Shown here piece after piece: positions 45,103-57,387 of a stretch of DNA of 64,000 nucleotides. The position numbers and the translations under genes were made by a program. The notes under the pieces were generated by a model. It saw only the letters and a list, made by a program, of their open reading frames with translations, did not search any database and had not been told where the DNA came from. Where the stretch lies: NCBI RefSeq assembly GCF_011100465.1, contig NZ_CP049740.1, positions 186,001 through 250,000 of the forward strand. Reading direction: 5' to 3'. The first letter of the stretch is position 1. Every line of letters begins with the position of its first letter. This DNA is from Jeotgalibaca arthritidis (lineage in GTDB: Bacteria > Bacillota > Bacilli > Lactobacillales > Aerococcaceae).

Positions 45103-47613
45103 ATAAGGTAGGCAACACCACGCCATACTAATTTTCATCAGCGGTCTTGGTGTAACCCCCTTCAGAACCGTGCTTACGCCTCTCAGCGTACACGGCTCGC
45201 CATTTTTCATAGTTTAAGTGATTTTTTTCTTTACTTCTTCATAACATTTTGGGCATAAAGCCAAAGATTTCCGTCTTTTTTCAATCATCAACAATTCAAA
45301 TTTATTATCAGCATTTAAGTCTTTCATACGTTTTACATGGTGCATATATACTTTGATAGAGTTTGCTCCACAAGCTTCACAAACACCACTTTTAAGCCTA
45401 CCAGCAAGACTGTTAGGTCTTATTTGGACTCTGTATTGTGGCATTATATCGGCAAATTGTGGGGCATCACTTTTATCCCTTTTAAATCCATCATTATAAA
45501 ACTCACAGCGTTTTATTCCACTTTTTGTCTTATAATTAGCACCAAAGTCTGCATTTTTACTGCGATATTTTGTATACATTTTCATAACAGATGAGTTGTA
45601 TTTAGCAGCCAATGTTTTTAGACAACTTCCACGCATAATAGAATGAAATTTACCTAAGTTGCAAGCATTGATTGCCATGCGATAATAATTGTATAGTCCT
45701 CTGATTTCTGAATTATATTTACTGATGATTGCAACTTCATCCAAGGGCATTAATGCACCCCTATGAATTGGTTTCCAGATTTCTTTACCATTTCCGTCTT
45801 TTTTGATTTTCAAAGCCTTGTATTCGTGCAACTTAGAAATCCATTTTTCTTTAGGTACATATAGTTGTACCTTCCCATACCATACACGTTGTAATCCTTT
45901 CTTGGTGCGTTTAAAATCTTGACTCCTAGATACTCTAATATCGTAACCTAGATATCGCACCATTTTAGAGGAGTGGGTAATATGAGTCTTTTCTTCTGAC
46001 ATCGTAAGCTTGAGGGTATCTTGTAAAAACACTCTTACTAACTCTTTTATTTTTTGTGCGTCTTCTTTTGAACCTGTTATGGAAATTAAAAAATCATCAG
46101 CATAACGGTTGTATTGTATACGCTTAAAACTATTATCCATTTCATCTAAATGTGGAGTAGACAACATAGTTTTTCGAGCTTCTTTAAATGTCTTTATATT
46201 TTCCTCATTACGATTATTTTCTAAGTTTTTCTTTGATTTTCTATAAGCCCAACGGACTTTCTCATGGTCTTCGTGTACCTTGCGCTTTCTTGTTTCTCCC
46301 ATATCGAATTCATTTTTCAGCTCTTCCATAAATATATCAAGCTCATGTAAATATATATTTGATATTATCGGACTCATGCCCGACCCTTGTGGAGAGCCAG
46401 AGTATGTCGTATGGTATATCCATTGCTCCATATATCCTGCTCTTAGAAATTTCCACATTAGAGATATAAATGCCTCATCATCAATGCGTCTTCTTAGAAG
46501 ATTTACGGTTACATGGTGGTCAAAACTATCGAAACAAGCCTTAATATCACCCTCAATTATCCATTTAGCACCAGTAAAAATTGTAACAACCTCTCTTAAT
46601 GCCGTATGACAACTTCGGTTAGGTCTAAAACCATGTGAGTTATTAGAAAACGTTGGTTCATAGATTGCTTCTAATATCATTCTGATGACTTCTTGTATTA
46701 GCTTGTCATCAGTTGACGGAATACCCAAAGGTCGTTTTTTCTTGCTATTTTTCTTTGCAATGTAGACACGCCTTGCTGGGTTTGGTTGGTATGAGTGGTC
46801 TTTTAATCTTGCAATAATATTTTCAATACGCTCCATGCTCATACCATCAAGAGTAAGTCCATCTGACCCTGCTGTCATACTACCCTGTGAGATAGCAATA
46901 TTTTGATATGCAAGTAGATAGAATTCTGGATTATATAGGTTGCGATATAACCTTTCAAACCTATAGTTTTCTTTTGTTGCTTGTTCACTTAAACTTTTCA
47001 ATACATTTTCGGGACTTCTCATAATGCCTCACGCACCTTTCCTTTTTTATTGTATTGAAGAAAAACTGTCTCCCTTCGCCATGTGGACGGCTTTCCCGTC
47101 CTCGGACTACTACGAAGACTCTGTTACCCTAACAAATATTCAAAGTCGCTTTTTTTCATAGCACTTATAGCCAATTTATTGGCATTTTGTCTTAGGTAAT
47201 CCCCTTTTAGAACTGTAATAACATAAGCTTGTTATGATTTCGGATGTGACTTTCGTCGTTTTCCACTTCTTGTGGCTAGTTTAATTTGGATATCTTGTGA
47301 ATACGCATGACTGACTCATATTCACCAAAATACATGGGAGTTTAACTTCCATACCCATGGAGCAACATTTTGCCCAACCTCCGACTATCATTTAGGCAGT
47401 TTAGCTTTCATCCTTATTCATAACTTTTCATCACTACCACGCAAACGCCTTGGAAGTTTCGGTATTTCGTGTCCTCCGACATGCTGCACTCCCCGTCAGG
47501 TTTCCCATTTCGGATAAGTCGGGTGATGATAGGTTGTAGACTTTACATCTACTTTGATATCTTTACCTATTACTTGCTCAAGGTAAAATTATTACAGCCC
47601 CTTATGGGCGCAC
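45103..47613 (-). mobile_element. Group II intron, 2511 bp
   Basis: The 5' end reads GTGCGCCC, the usual GTGYG start, right after the exon codons ATGACT (47614). The 3' end reads CCTACCTTAT before exon codon GAA (45102). Domain V is at about 45200-45162: GAGCCGTGTACG...CGTAAGCACGGTTC. Domain IV holds the maturase gene. Exon joining gives NSMT/ELYT, which keeps the helicase frame. All parts look intact, so the intron could be mobile and self-splicing. Confidence 0.92.
45214..47022 (-). CDS. ltrA: Group II intron reverse transcriptase/maturase
   Basis: A 602-aa protein. The RT domain shows DDKLIQEVIRMILEAIYEPT, SHGFRPNRSCHTALREV, GSPQGSGMSPIISNIYLHEL and the catalytic YADDFLIS. The X/maturase domain follows (RYLGYDIRVSR, KIKKDGNGKEIWKPIHRG), then an HNH-like end with CEACGANSIKVYMHHVKRMK and CPKCYEEV. 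It would splice and move the host intron. RBS is weak. All domains are intact. It stops just before domain V. Confidence 0.95.
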   Translation of the reverse strand: MRSPENVLKSLSEQATKENYRFERLYRNLYNPEFYLLAYQNIAISQGSMTAGSDGLTLDGMSMERIENIIARLKDHSYQPNPARRVYIAKKNSKKKRPLGIPSTDDKLIQEVIRMILEAIYEPTFSNNSHGFRPNRSCHTALREVVTIFTGAKWIIEGDIKACFDSFDHHVTVNLLRRRIDDEAFISLMWKFLRAGYMEQWIYHTTYSGSPQGSGMSPIISNIYLHELDIFMEELKNEFDMGETRKRKVHEDHEKVRWAYRKSKKNLENNRNEENIKTFKEARKTMLSTPHLDEMDNSFKRIQYNRYADDFLISITGSKEDAQKIKELVRVFLQDTLKLTMSEEKTHITHSSKMVRYLGYDIRVSRSQDFKRTKKGLQRVWYGKVQLYVPKEKWISKLHEYKALKIKKDGNGKEIWKPIHRGALMPLDEVAIISKYNSEIRGLYNYYRMAINACNLGKFHSIMRGSCLKTLAAKYNSSVMKMYTKYRSKNADFGANYKTKSGIKRCEFYNDGFKRDKSDAPQFADIMPQYRVQIRPNSLAGRLKSGVCEACGANSIKVYMHHVKRMKDLNADNKFELLMIEKRRKSLALCPKCYEEVKKKIT

Positions 47614-50600
47614 AGTCATGGAGTTTGAAACTGGAGTACCTGTAGCAAATACAATACCCTTACCACCTGTTAACTCATCCATATAACGGCATTTCATAAA
47701 CATATCACTAGATTTTTTAGCGTCAGTGGTGGATAGTCCTGCTACATTACGCATTTTAGTATATAAAAATAGATTCTTGTAATTATGTGCCTCATCTACA
47801 TATAGCCTATCAACACCCAATTGTTCAAAGGTTACAACATCATCTTTTCTTTCTTGGGATTGTAATTTTTCCAGCCTTTGCTCCAAGCCTTTTTTTGTTC
47901 TTTCCAACTGTTTAACAGTAAAGTGTTCACCGCCACTTGCTTTTACTTCTTCAATTCCTTCTAAGATTTCATCAATCTGTTCACGAAGTAGGCGTTCCTG
48001 CCTTTCAATGGACATAGGGATACGCTCAAATTGGCTGTGTCCAATGATTACTGCATCATATTCACCTGTAGAAATTCTGGCACAAAACTTCTTTCTATTC
48101 CTTGTTTCAAAATCTTTTTTTGTGGCCACTAAAATATTAGTGGCAGGGTAAAGTCTTAGAAATTCACTTGCCCATTGTTCTGTTAAATGATTGGGTACAA
48201 CAAAGAGTGGTTTTTGGCAGAGTCCTAACCTTTTACTTTCCATAGCAGCAGCTACCATTTCAAAGGTTTTTCCTGCACCTACTTCATGGGCAAGGAGAAC
48301 ATTATCTCCATAAAGAATATGGGCAATGGCATCTACTTGATGGGGTCTTAATGTGATTTCAGGATTCATACCTACAAAATTAATATGCTTTCCATCGTAT
48401 TCACGGGGACGGATAGAGTTAAACTTTTCATTGTAGGTTTTTACTAAGGTCTGCCGTCTATCTGCATCCTTCCAAATCCAATCCTGAAATTCATCCTTAA
48501 TAGCTTGTTGTTTTTGTTGTGCCAAGGTGGTGGCATCCTTATTTAGTACACGCTTTTCCTTGCCATCAGCATCGGTAATAGTGTCATAAATACGAACATC
48601 TCTAAGATTTAAACTATCTTCTAAAATTTTATAAGCGTTGGCACGATCTGTTCCATAAGTAACATATGCGGCCACATTATTATATCCAACGGCATTTTTA
48701 TTGCTTATATTCCATTCAGCAGTAAAAGGAGCATATTTAACTTCTACCTCTCCCTGAAATCTATAAGGGGTATCAAATAACTCATACATAAACTGCTGAA
48801 TATATTCCTTATCAATCCAAGTAGCACCAAGACGGACATCTATTTCAGAGGCATCTAAATCCTTTGGCTGTGCAGCTTCTAAAGCCTCCACATTAGGTTT
48901 GAACATATCTGAAGATTGTGCTGCCAGCTTTGCAGTATGAAGCTTTTCTCTTACATTACCAGAAAGATATTCATCTGCTGTAACATAGTTTATGGAACTT
49001 TGGCTATCAAGAGGAGTAGGCAAAGGAAATATTACACCTCTTAAATCATTGGCAAGGTCTTCCTCAGTAAGTCCAGTCAGCTTACCCATATAATCTATAT
49101 CTACCCTTGCTTTTTCAGCTATGGATAGTGCCAATGCCTCACTTGCAGTATCTACAGAATGGACTGTCATGCGCTTTTTAATGGTACGCTTGGTAAACAT
49201 ATCGGCTTTGGCTTTTAGATTGCCGTTTTCATCTATATCTTCAAGGGAGCAAAGGAGATAGTAAGAGTTGTCATCACTAAAGGCAAGGCTGTTGCCACGA
49301 CTATTGATGAGTCCATATTTTGCAGTAAAGTTATCATAAAGCCGATTTAGGGTTTCCTGTTCCCCTTTAATGGTTTCCTCACTATAATCCTCCAGTTGAT
49401 AGTAAATAAGATTATCTACACACTCCCTAAGCCCTATCATTCCTTTAATTCTTTCTTTTGCAGTTTCATTAGTATTTGGTTTTACCATACGAGAGTTCTC
49501 ACGGTAATATACTTCCCCGTCTACAAGGGTATAGGAGAAGTTTTTAACTGTAGGGTCAGCAGGGATAGAATTATTTGTACCCACCTCCATATCAGGTAGT
49601 TCCATTTCTCTTATACTTCCTTCAATATTTTGAATAGCTAGATTTAACTGCTCTGCAAGGTCAGCATTGGGAAGGGGTATGCAAGTGCTTTCCATACCAA
49701 AGGGACCACTTTTCATCTCCATCCTTCCTAAAATCATTTCAGGATTATCTACAAAATAATTGTTTAGGACAATATCGTCCTCATTAGTATTAAGATGAAT
49801 CCAATCCCTATCTATATCAATGAGTCTGTCCCGCTTTTGCAGAAAGATAATATCACTTGTAACCTCTGTCCCTGCATTTTTAAAGGCATTGTTAGGAAGT
49901 CTAATTGCACCAAGTAATTCAGCTCTCTGTGCAAGATATCGGCGAACATCTGGGCTTTGCTTATCCATTGTTCCCTTTGAGGTAATAAAGGCAACTACCC
50001 CTCCGGGACGGACTTTATCTAAGGTTTTTGCAAAGAAATGGTCGTGAATAAGGAAGTTAAGATTATCATATTTTTTCTCACTTAATTTGTAATTTCCAAA
50101 GGGTACATTGCCAATAGCAAGATCAAAAAAGCTATCAGGTAACTCTGTTTTTTCAAATCCAGATATAGATATATGAGCTTTGGGGTAAAGCTGTTTTGCA
50201 ATTCTACCTGTAATACTATCTAATTCAATACCGTATAGATTAGAATTTTGCATTTTATCGGGGAGCATACCAAAGAAATTTCCAATTCCACAGGCAGGCT
50301 CTAATATATTACCTGTAGTAAATCCCATCCTATCTACTACATCATAAATAGCCTTAATAACTAGGGGGCTTGTATAGTGGGCATTTAAGGTAGATGCTCT
50401 TGCCATACTGTACTCATCTTCGGATAGTAAGGATTTTAACTGTGCATACTCGTTACTGAAACTATTGTTGTCCTTATCAAAGACTTCAGATAAACCACCC
50501 CAACCTACATAGTGAGATAGAATTTCTTGTCCTTCTTTCGTTGCAGGTCTTTGTTCTTTTTCTATGGTCTGCAAGGTAGTAATGGCATTTATATTTCCTG

Positions 50601-53238
50601 CAATTTTTTCTCTTTTACTCCCCTCACCCAGATACTCATCAGTGATACGAAAGTTTTCAGCTTTTTCCCCTGATACTTCTGATTGAGGATAACGCTCTAA
50701 TAGTTGTAAGAAACTTTCTCTGCTTTCTGCCCTAAGTATAGGATATAGCAAAGATGGATCACGAAGTGTAATTCGATAATCCGTGATTTCTTCAATTAAA
50801 AAAGGCGTACCATTTTCTAGATATACGGTATCACCTTTACTATAGGGAATAGGGATAATTTCTTCTGTAATATCCTGTGCCATTTCTTGAGTTGTTTCTT
50901 CTTGTTTTAAACTTTCCTCCGAATTTACTATGGGGATAGTAGTGGGGCCGGAGTCAATAGGTCGTTCTATAGTATCTCTTGTATCAGAAACAGGTGGTCT
51001 TTCTATAATTCCAGCCTTTTCACGCTGTCTTTCTTCAAACCTTTCCTTTTCTCCAGCAGTCATATAGCGGTCAATGGAAATAAGATAGTCAATTCGTTTG
51101 GCAACTTTATCCCAGTTTAAAAGTAATTTATCATCCCCATCCCTACGGCTATATACAATGCCCTTTGCATCGTGCATTTGATTACTGTTATCTGCTCCTG
51201 AAAGAGCATGACTTCTGCCTCCTGTACCATACTCTTGTTTTAAGAAATCAGCTTTTTCTTTTGGACTGTGTGCTTGTGTGAAATATTCATAAATACGGTA
51301 TTTTCCATTTTGAACACCACTTCCACTTGTAAATTCCTTGTCTACTTCGTCCTGTGTGATGAACATGGTAAAATCATCAATATTAGCAAGGTTAGAGGAA
51401 AATTCTCGTCTTGGTAAATCTAAATTCATCAAATTAGAGAGTAGCCTTTGTGGTTTATGAAAGTGAAAACGTAGGATTATAGGGTCTTGTTCATAAGTAG
51501 AGTTAAACTGTTTTAATATATCAATTATTGTTTCTCTTTCCTTGGGATCACCTAATAACTGTGTTATATGATTAGTGGAACTTGGAAAGCCACCTTTAAA
51601 TATTTCTTCATCAAAAAATTTATTTCTTGCCTTATCAGAAAAATCCTGATGAAGATACCAAAGCCTTTGTGCAATCTCTTGTCTTTCATAGGCTCCTGCC
51701 TTGTCTAATATATCCTGTGGTACATATTGTCCATCTCTTAAAAGTTCTTCAATCCTTTCGGCAACTTCCGTCCAACTAATTACTTGCTTTGAATTAGAAT
51801 AAAGAGCAGTTTCTCCCTTAGCCATATGAATACCATCATCATGAAACCATATAGATAGCTTTTGCTCTTCTATATAAAGTCCTTTTCCACCTTGGTATTC
51901 TTTTTGTAAAAAATCGGCCTTTTCTTCTAGTGATTTTTCCTTTTGATAGAATGAAACTATCCTTAGTAAGCTATTATTTTTATTACTTCCTGTCCTTAAT
52001 ATAGAGTCAATCTGATTTTGTTGCATAGAAAAAGCGGAGTAAGCAAAAGTGTTATTAATCCTTTCCTTCCCCGCTATTCTTTGTATCTGTTCTTGTTCTG
52101 TGGGGAAAAGACTTAGCTGTATATTAGTTCCGCCAGTATAATTTCCTCTGCTTGTGCCTTCAGGTTGTTCATGTATCCCACCCATTCCATCTGCTGTTTC
52201 ATCTTGTCCGGTGGAGTCTGAGTCTGTGCTTTCTTTAAGTCCTTCATTATTTGTTCCATCCGTCTGTTTGCCGTCTTGTCTATCTCCAGCAGATGAAGGA
52301 ACAGTTTCTCCGCTAGGAGTAGGGAATGGAATAATGGTTTCCTGTGTTCCTGAAGATATTGTTTCCTCATTCTTCCGTATTTGCCTAGTGGAATCTGTTT
52401 CTTCTTGTCCTTCTGCTCTGTCAATTGGATGTTGGGTATCAGATAATCCCCGTTCCTTTTGTAAGTTATTTCGTTCATATTCCTCGCTCCTTTCACGTTC
52501 TGATTTAATAATGGTAATAGCTATTTCTCTAAGTATCTCCTCTGATTGTTCACTAACTGCTGTACCTAATAGAGCTACGCTATCAGCAGTATTAAAATTA
52601 AAGACTGGTAAAAAATCCTCATGTTCAAAGTATTCATCAGTATCCAATCCACATCTTTTCATTAAGGTATATGCAGTGCTGACAGTTACTGCATCTTCAA
52701 AAGCCTTTTGTAGATTGTCCTCATCATATTCTTCTAAAAAGCTGTTTTCTATGAGATAGCCTACATCTATTTTATGATTATCATAATACTCCTTGGACAT
52801 ATTTCTTGCAATCTTATAAAAAGCATCAAAAAAATTATTTTCCTCTAAATTATACTTATCCTTTAGCATATCTAAAATCGGCTCTTTGTGATGTTCTTTC
52901 ATGTCCCACAGATAAGGATAGCGAGAATTTTCTCTATTACTTGTATCAGAAACATCAAAAACATATCTTAATCTAAGGGTATCTCCAGCGGAGTCAAGTA
53001 ATGCAATTCCCTTTGAGCCACGGCGTACATATCTATTCATGGTATTGTTCCACAGGTCATACTCTGCACAACCCGTAGCATCAGGTCTTTGTGCATAAAT
53101 CATGAGCTGGTCATGATAAGGATATTTATATAGCCTTCCCACAGTGGTCAGAAAACCTGTCCAGTCTGCAAGGCTTCTAGTTAAGCTTTTAGCTGTATCT
53201 TCTGCCAATTGTGCATAGCTTTGTATTTTAGTTGCCAT
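47614..53238 (-). CDS. Giant ICE methylase-helicase, 5' exon
   Basis: The first exon (1875 codons). An LtrC/ArdC-like start ([31 protein letters not shown]) is followed by a Ser/Gln/Glu-rich linker (about 260-370). Two helicase-associated repeats follow, at about 400-545 and 600-750. An N6-methylase-like core has motif [14 protein letters not shown] (about 979) and [11 protein letters not shown] (about 1043). The helicase half begins with [14 protein letters not shown] (about 1650) and has DEAH at [12 protein letters not shown] (about 1811). It ends [11 protein letters not shown], where the intron starts. Such proteins may protect or process incoming ICE DNA. Confidence 0.88.
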
Positions 53239-53269
53239 ATTAGTCCTCCTTTACCTCTTGATGAAACAC

Positions 53270-53305
53270 AAAAAGGTAACCTTGCCGTAAAAGACAGGGT
53301 TACCT
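53270..53305 (-). terminator. Terminator between the transfer-assisting gene and the helicase gene
   Basis: Stem AGGTAACC/GGTTACCT is followed by TTTTTG on the minus strand. It may act as an attenuator before the giant gene. Confidence 0.75.
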
Positions 53306-53342
53306 ATAAATCTTTATCATCTATAACAGTTATCAAGCATTC

Positions 53343-53588
53343 CTAATCAACTACTATAGGTTTATTAACCTGCTCAAAGTTACCAACAAGTCTCGGTATA
53401 ATCCCATCAAAAGCACCATCACTCATAGCACTTATCTTATCCATAACTGACTTTGTAAGTTCTATAAGTTCCGTTTCATCCTCTTCTAAATGTGTCCGCA
53501 TTTCAGATAGCTCATCAAGCAAGCCTTCCCTTGTACCTGTATTGTAGATACATATTAAATTTGTTTCTTCTATCGTAAATCTATCCAT
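53343..53588 (-). CDS. Transposon-transfer assisting protein (TTRAP type)
   Basis: An 81-aa protein starting MDRFTIEETNLICIYNTGTR, the clear signature of the small transposon-transfer assisting family (DUF in Tn1549-like elements). It is acidic and helical. The exact role is unknown. ATG 53588 has a better gap from GGAG than the ATG at 53594, and overlaps the stop of the RadC-like gene. The 3' stop is followed by a terminator. Confidence 0.85.
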   Translation of the reverse strand: MDRFTIEETNLICIYNTGTREGLLDELSEMRTHLEEDETELIELTKSVMDKISAMSDGAFDGIIPRLVGNFEQVNKPIVVD

Positions 53589-53590
53589 AA

Positions 53591-54319
53591 TCATCGCTCC
53601 ATTTCTGTACCTATTTGAGTTAGTTTTTTCTGCTTTTCTTTATCTATAGGTGGTTTTGTTTTAAGTTGTTTTACTACAGAAGTTTTCTTTTCTTCTCTTT
53701 CTGCCTTTACTGCATTTGCAAGATCCAATAATGAAATATTATCACCTGCTTTTACAGTCTGCTCCAATTCCTCTACTGTAGGCTTGTTGTTAATCACACC
53801 ATCTATTTGGTTATAGTTTTGCTCTACTGATTTCTCAGCAGTTTCTAAATAATTTTGTTGGTCTACCCAATTGATAAGCTCAATCCCAAAGATACCATTG
53901 TGATTATTTATATCCTTCAAGTCAAAAGCAATTGCCTCAGAATCATCTTCATAAAGTAGAAATACAGGTAAATCCTTCTCAAATAATTCTGTGGCTCTTC
54001 CTTTTGATAGTGGTAGCATCTCATCATCTAAATATCCGTAGGAGTTTCTGTCTGAAATACTTATGTTAGGATCAGGCATGGGATAGCTATGCTCCTGTAT
54101 AGGCATCATAAAATCAGATTCTCCTTCCTCTACTGATTGGGATACATTGATACCATAAGTTTCTACTGCTTCTAGTACTCCCTTTGCCTTAAAGGAATAT
54201 ACCTTATTCTGATTAATGCCATTGATAATCAAATGGTCTAAAACTTTGATACCTAAAAGATTACCTGTTTCTTTTAGCCTTCTTGTAATATTAATGTCCT
54301 CTGTACTTGGAGTAATATC
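53591..54319 (-). pseudogene. JAB/RadC-like ICE protein, 3' fragment
   Basis: From the transposon edge the frame reads DITPSTEDINITRRLKETGN then LLGIKVLDHLIING, the C-terminal half of a RadC/JAB domain. It continues into a long acidic region (YodL/DUF4316-like, for example ATELFEKDLPVFLLYEDDSE) and ends KKLTQIGTEMER. It is the continuation of the fragment at 58606-59055; the Tn554-like element lies between. An internal ATG at 54232 could still express the last 213 residues, so partial function is possible. Confidence 0.85.
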
Positions 54320-54417
54320 TTATCAAGAGTAAATTACAAAAGAATCATTTAAATCAATACTTTCACTTTGAATACATGTATTTGAAGTGAAAGGTAATTA
54401 TTTCAAAAATAGTAAAA

Positions 54418-54457
54418 CCTGTATCTTAAATTACTTAATAGTAACATAAGATACAGG
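54418..54457 (-). terminator. Terminator after the dfr gene
   Basis: Stem CCTGTATCTTA/TAAGATACAGG is followed by TTTTACTATTTTT on the minus strand. Confidence 0.85.
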
Positions 54458-54499
54458 CTGATTTTTATTCATTGTTATTTAACTAAAGCACCCGTTAGT

Positions 54500-54991
54500 T
54501 CAATAAGCTTTTCGTTCATAAATATGAAAATAGTATGTATAAGGATTTTTTTCATCTGTTATTCCTTGTGTAACAGATACTTCGCTCCACTCTTCATAAT
54601 TCACTTCTGGAAAGAATGTATCTCCTTCAAATTCGTAATGAATTTTTGTAATGTACATTTTCTCAACATATGGTAGAAACAAATTATAAATTTGTTCTCC
54701 CCCGAAAATGAAAATTTCCTCTTCGTTATTACATATCTCAAAAACATCTTCTATTGAATGGACAATTTCACAACCATTAAAGCTGAAACCCTTATCTCTT
54801 GTCAGAATAATATTTCTTCTTCCAGGTAATGCTCTTCCGATTGATTCAAGATTCTTCCTTCCTAATATAATTGGATATCCCTTTGTAGTATTTTTAACAT
54901 ACTCCCAATCCTTTGGGATTCTCCAAGGTATGTCATTCTCTTTACCTAATACCCTATTCTTATCCATCGCAGCAATTAAAGAAACTTTCAT
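54500..54991 (-). CDS. dfrK: Trimethoprim-resistant dihydrofolate reductase
   Basis: A 163-aa DHFR that reduces dihydrofolate and would replace the drug-sensitive host enzyme. Signatures: LIAAMDKNRVLGKENDIPWR, GYPIILGRKNLESIGRALPG, IFIFGGEQIYNLFLPYVEKM. This is the DfrG/DfrK group of Gram-positives. The 163-aa length (DfrG is 165) and the Tn554-type setting with tnpABC favour dfrK, though I cannot compare sequences directly. It lies downstream of tnpC in the same direction with its own terminator. Expected phenotype: high-level trimethoprim resistance. Confidence 0.85.
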   Translation of the reverse strand: MKVSLIAAMDKNRVLGKENDIPWRIPKDWEYVKNTTKGYPIILGRKNLESIGRALPGRRNIILTRDKGFSFNGCEIVHSIEDVFEICNNEEEIFIFGGEQIYNLFLPYVEKMYITKIHYEFEGDTFFPEVNYEEWSEVSVTQGITDEKNPYTYYFHIYERKAY

Positions 54992-55110
54992 ATATCACAC
55001 AGCCTTTCTTAACTATTTTACCATTTAATTTCTTATTCCTTGTTAAGCTATCCTGCCCCGTTAGTTTAAGTGCATCCTTTCACAATCTGTCTACAGATTA
55101 ATAATTAAAA

Positions 55111-55488
55111 CTACTCTTTATTATACAGATCTCCATATAATTTTTGAATTTGGTTCTGTAATTTTTTATTTTCTTTTTCTAATTCCATAACTCTTCTTTT
55201 TAAGGTTTTAATAAGGATTTCCTCCGAACGAGAACTTTTCTTGGGTTTTGAGACTACATTTGATGTTATTTGACGCTCACGAAGGGATTCTATTCTTTGC
55301 CTAATATCGTGTTCCTTATAAAGCCATGATTTAGAAACATTAGCTTCCTTTGCTATTGAATTAAAATTAATAGCTTTACCTTCAATCGAAAATTTAGAAA
55401 TCGCTTTGTCTACTTTTTCCCTTGTCTTTTGTGATTTCTGCTTCGCCAAACGTACAATTTCTGTTGTATTTCTAACTTGTTTATCCAT
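55111..55488 (-). CDS. tnpC: Tn554-family transposition protein C
   Basis: A 125-aa basic protein, the exact length of Tn554 Tnp[21 protein letters not shown] begins it, an HTH-like [20 protein letters not shown] follows, and it ends in a coiled coil ([20 protein letters not shown]). TnpC affects the efficiency and orientation of transposition. It starts 6 bp after the tnpB stop. Confidence 0.9.
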   Translation of the reverse strand: MDKQVRNTTEIVRLAKQKSQKTREKVDKAISKFSIEGKAINFNSIAKEANVSKSWLYKEHDIRQRIESLRERQITSNVVSKPKKSSRSEEILIKTLKRRVMELEKENKKLQNQIQKLYGDLYNKE

Positions 55489-55494
55489 TGATAA

Positions 55495-57387
55495 TTACCC
55501 CGTCAAGCTTCCAATGATTTGTTCTAAACGCTCTTTAACACGGCTATTAGTCTCTATTTGTCTTTGCCATTGTTTATCCTTTGCTATGGTTAATAACTCT
55601 TCTGTACGCTCTAACTGTTCTTCGTGCTGTGGTAAGAATTGCTTACTGGTACAGAAGTGAGTGCAATCTAAGCATGCATTCGCATGTGGACAACCACCTG
55701 CTATTACTGGCAATCTACAATAACCATTTGGAAGCACTTGTGCATTTATATTTTTCTTGAACCATTGAAGCTCTACATCATCGACTTCACTATCATCATC
55801 TAGATTGAGCACATCTCCATTATTGGTAACCAGTTTTTCTTGAAATTTAGTAAATTCATTTTTTAGAGTTTCATCAAAGATATGAGCGTATCTGCTTGTC
55901 ATTTCTGGGCTTTCATGTCCCAAAAATTTCTGCACAATATGCTGGGGCACCCCGTTGTTAATCATTCTTGTTCCTACTGTATGGCGAAAGGCATGGGCAT
56001 GGAATCTATAAATCTCGCCTGATTTATCCACTATATTTTGCTCATAAGCTAATTTATTTAATTCGCCTCTAAATGTTTCTTGTTTTAATGGCGATCCATC
56101 TTTTCTTGGAAAGAGGTATTCACTATCTGGAAATTCCTCTGAAACTTTATCTTCCCGAACTTTAATAAGTAAAGCTACCTCTTTAGATATTGGAACTATA
56201 TGCTCCTTTTTCATTTTCCATTGATAATACTTTAAAAAGTAATCTCCATCTTTGTCCTCTAATAGACAGCCTTTTTTCAAGGTGCACAATTCACTTATCC
56301 TCATTCCACATTCTTGAACAATCATAGTCATCGTAGCTATATATTCGGGTAATTTATCAAGATGACTGTTCAATTGCTCTAGAACGAATTCGTCTATAAA
56401 GCGAGGTTTTGCTCTTGGTATTTTCGGATAGTCCTCGGGATAAATTAATAATTTGGAAGGAACATCATCCCATTCTAGCCTATGAAGGGTACTAAATAGT
56501 CCTTCCAATATAGAGATCCTCCCAGTTATTGTACTAGGTTTTATCCCCATCATGTTTAGTTCACTTAAATATGCTTCAATTTCCACTCTCGTTAATTGGT
56601 GTACTCTCTGAACGTGTTTAAACTTTATGTCCAGAAAATTAAAGAACTCTTTAAGTTTTTGGGCAATATCACTTACATAGGAAAAGCTATCCATGTTCAA
56701 TCTTAACTTACAATATCTTTTTACAAGCTGTTTAAAATATGTATTCCGAAACCCTTTAAAGTTAATTGTATATTCATATTGTGTTGGGTTAACCTTATCA
56801 TCTGGCAAAGGTAAGTTTCGTCTATCCCAAACGTCTTTATCCCACTCCTCTCCATCAAAATAAAAATCCTCATAAAACTCAATAAATTGTTTTAGATTAG
56901 TAACATAGTAAGAATTAGCTTTTACAGGTGTTTTTTCTTGATTAGCAGTAATCTTATAATTAGTGGTGGTAATTCTAACACCCTGTTTTGTCAAATATGT
57001 TCTATACTCCGTCATTGCTTTATCAATAGGAACTTCAGTAATTGAAGTAATGCTGGGATACTTTAAATCTAAAAAATCCAACATTTTATTAATTACTGTT
57101 CCTTTTCTAATCCAGACAGTTTTTGCATTCCATATTCTATTGTTTAAATGGTAAAAATAAAAATATTTCAATTCTGTTCTTAACCACAGATTTTTAACAC
57201 GTTCAAAACGAACCCAACGATTTCTTAAAGCAGGATTCTTACTTAATTCTATGGCAGAAGGATGTGGACATTTTCTTATATCCCAACTATTATTAGCCCA
57301 AAACCCTTGCATTTCTTCATTCATTACAGCTATTTTTTTGCTGATCTCACTCTGACTGATAATTTTCCTTTTACTAGAAGCATTCAT
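55495..57387 (-). CDS. tnpB: Tn554-family transposase B (tyrosine recombinase)
   Basis: A 630-aa tyrosine recombinase, the usual length of TnpB. The catalytic domain shows Arg in [12 protein letters not shown], then [33 protein letters not shown] with the nucleophilic Tyr. A Cys-rich C-terminal segment ([18 protein letters not shown]) follows. It acts with TnpA in strand exchange. It overlaps tnpA by 4 bp (ATGA), so the two are coupled. Confidence 0.93.
   Translation of the reverse strand: MNASSKRKIISQSEISKKIAVMNEEMQGFWANNSWDIRKCPHPSAIELSKNPALRNRWVRFERVKNLWLRTELKYFYFYHLNNRIWNAKTVWIRKGTVINKMLDFLDLKYPSITSITEVPIDKAMTEYRTYLTKQGVRITTTNYKITANQEKTPVKANSYYVTNLKQFIEFYEDFYFDGEEWDKDVWDRRNLPLPDDKVNPTQYEYTINFKGFRNTYFKQLVKRYCKLRLNMDSFSYVSDIAQKLKEFFNFLDIKFKHVQRVHQLTRVEIEAYLSELNMMGIKPSTITGRISILEGLFSTLHRLEWDDVPSKLLIYPEDYPKIPRAKPRFIDEFVLEQLNSHLDKLPEYIATMTMIVQECGMRISELCTLKKGCLLEDKDGDYFLKYYQWKMKKEHIVPISKEVALLIKVREDKVSEEFPDSEYLFPRKDGSPLKQETFRGELNKLAYEQNIVDKSGEIYRFHAHAFRHTVGTRMINNGVPQHIVQKFLGHESPEMTSRYAHIFDETLKNEFTKFQEKLVTNNGDVLNLDDDSEVDDVELQWFKKNINAQVLPNGYCRLPVIAGGCPHANACLDCTHFCTSKQFLPQHEEQLERTEELLTIAKDKQWQRQIETNSRVKERLEQIIGSLTG

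Noticed and set aside
45103..45210. Upstream extension of the helicase 3' exon to 45210
   Set aside because: These codons are intron domains V and VI read by chance; the exon begins at 45102.
54500..54991. Chromosomal housekeeping folA
   Set aside because: The gene lies inside the Tn554-type unit and reads as the DfrG/DfrK resistance type.
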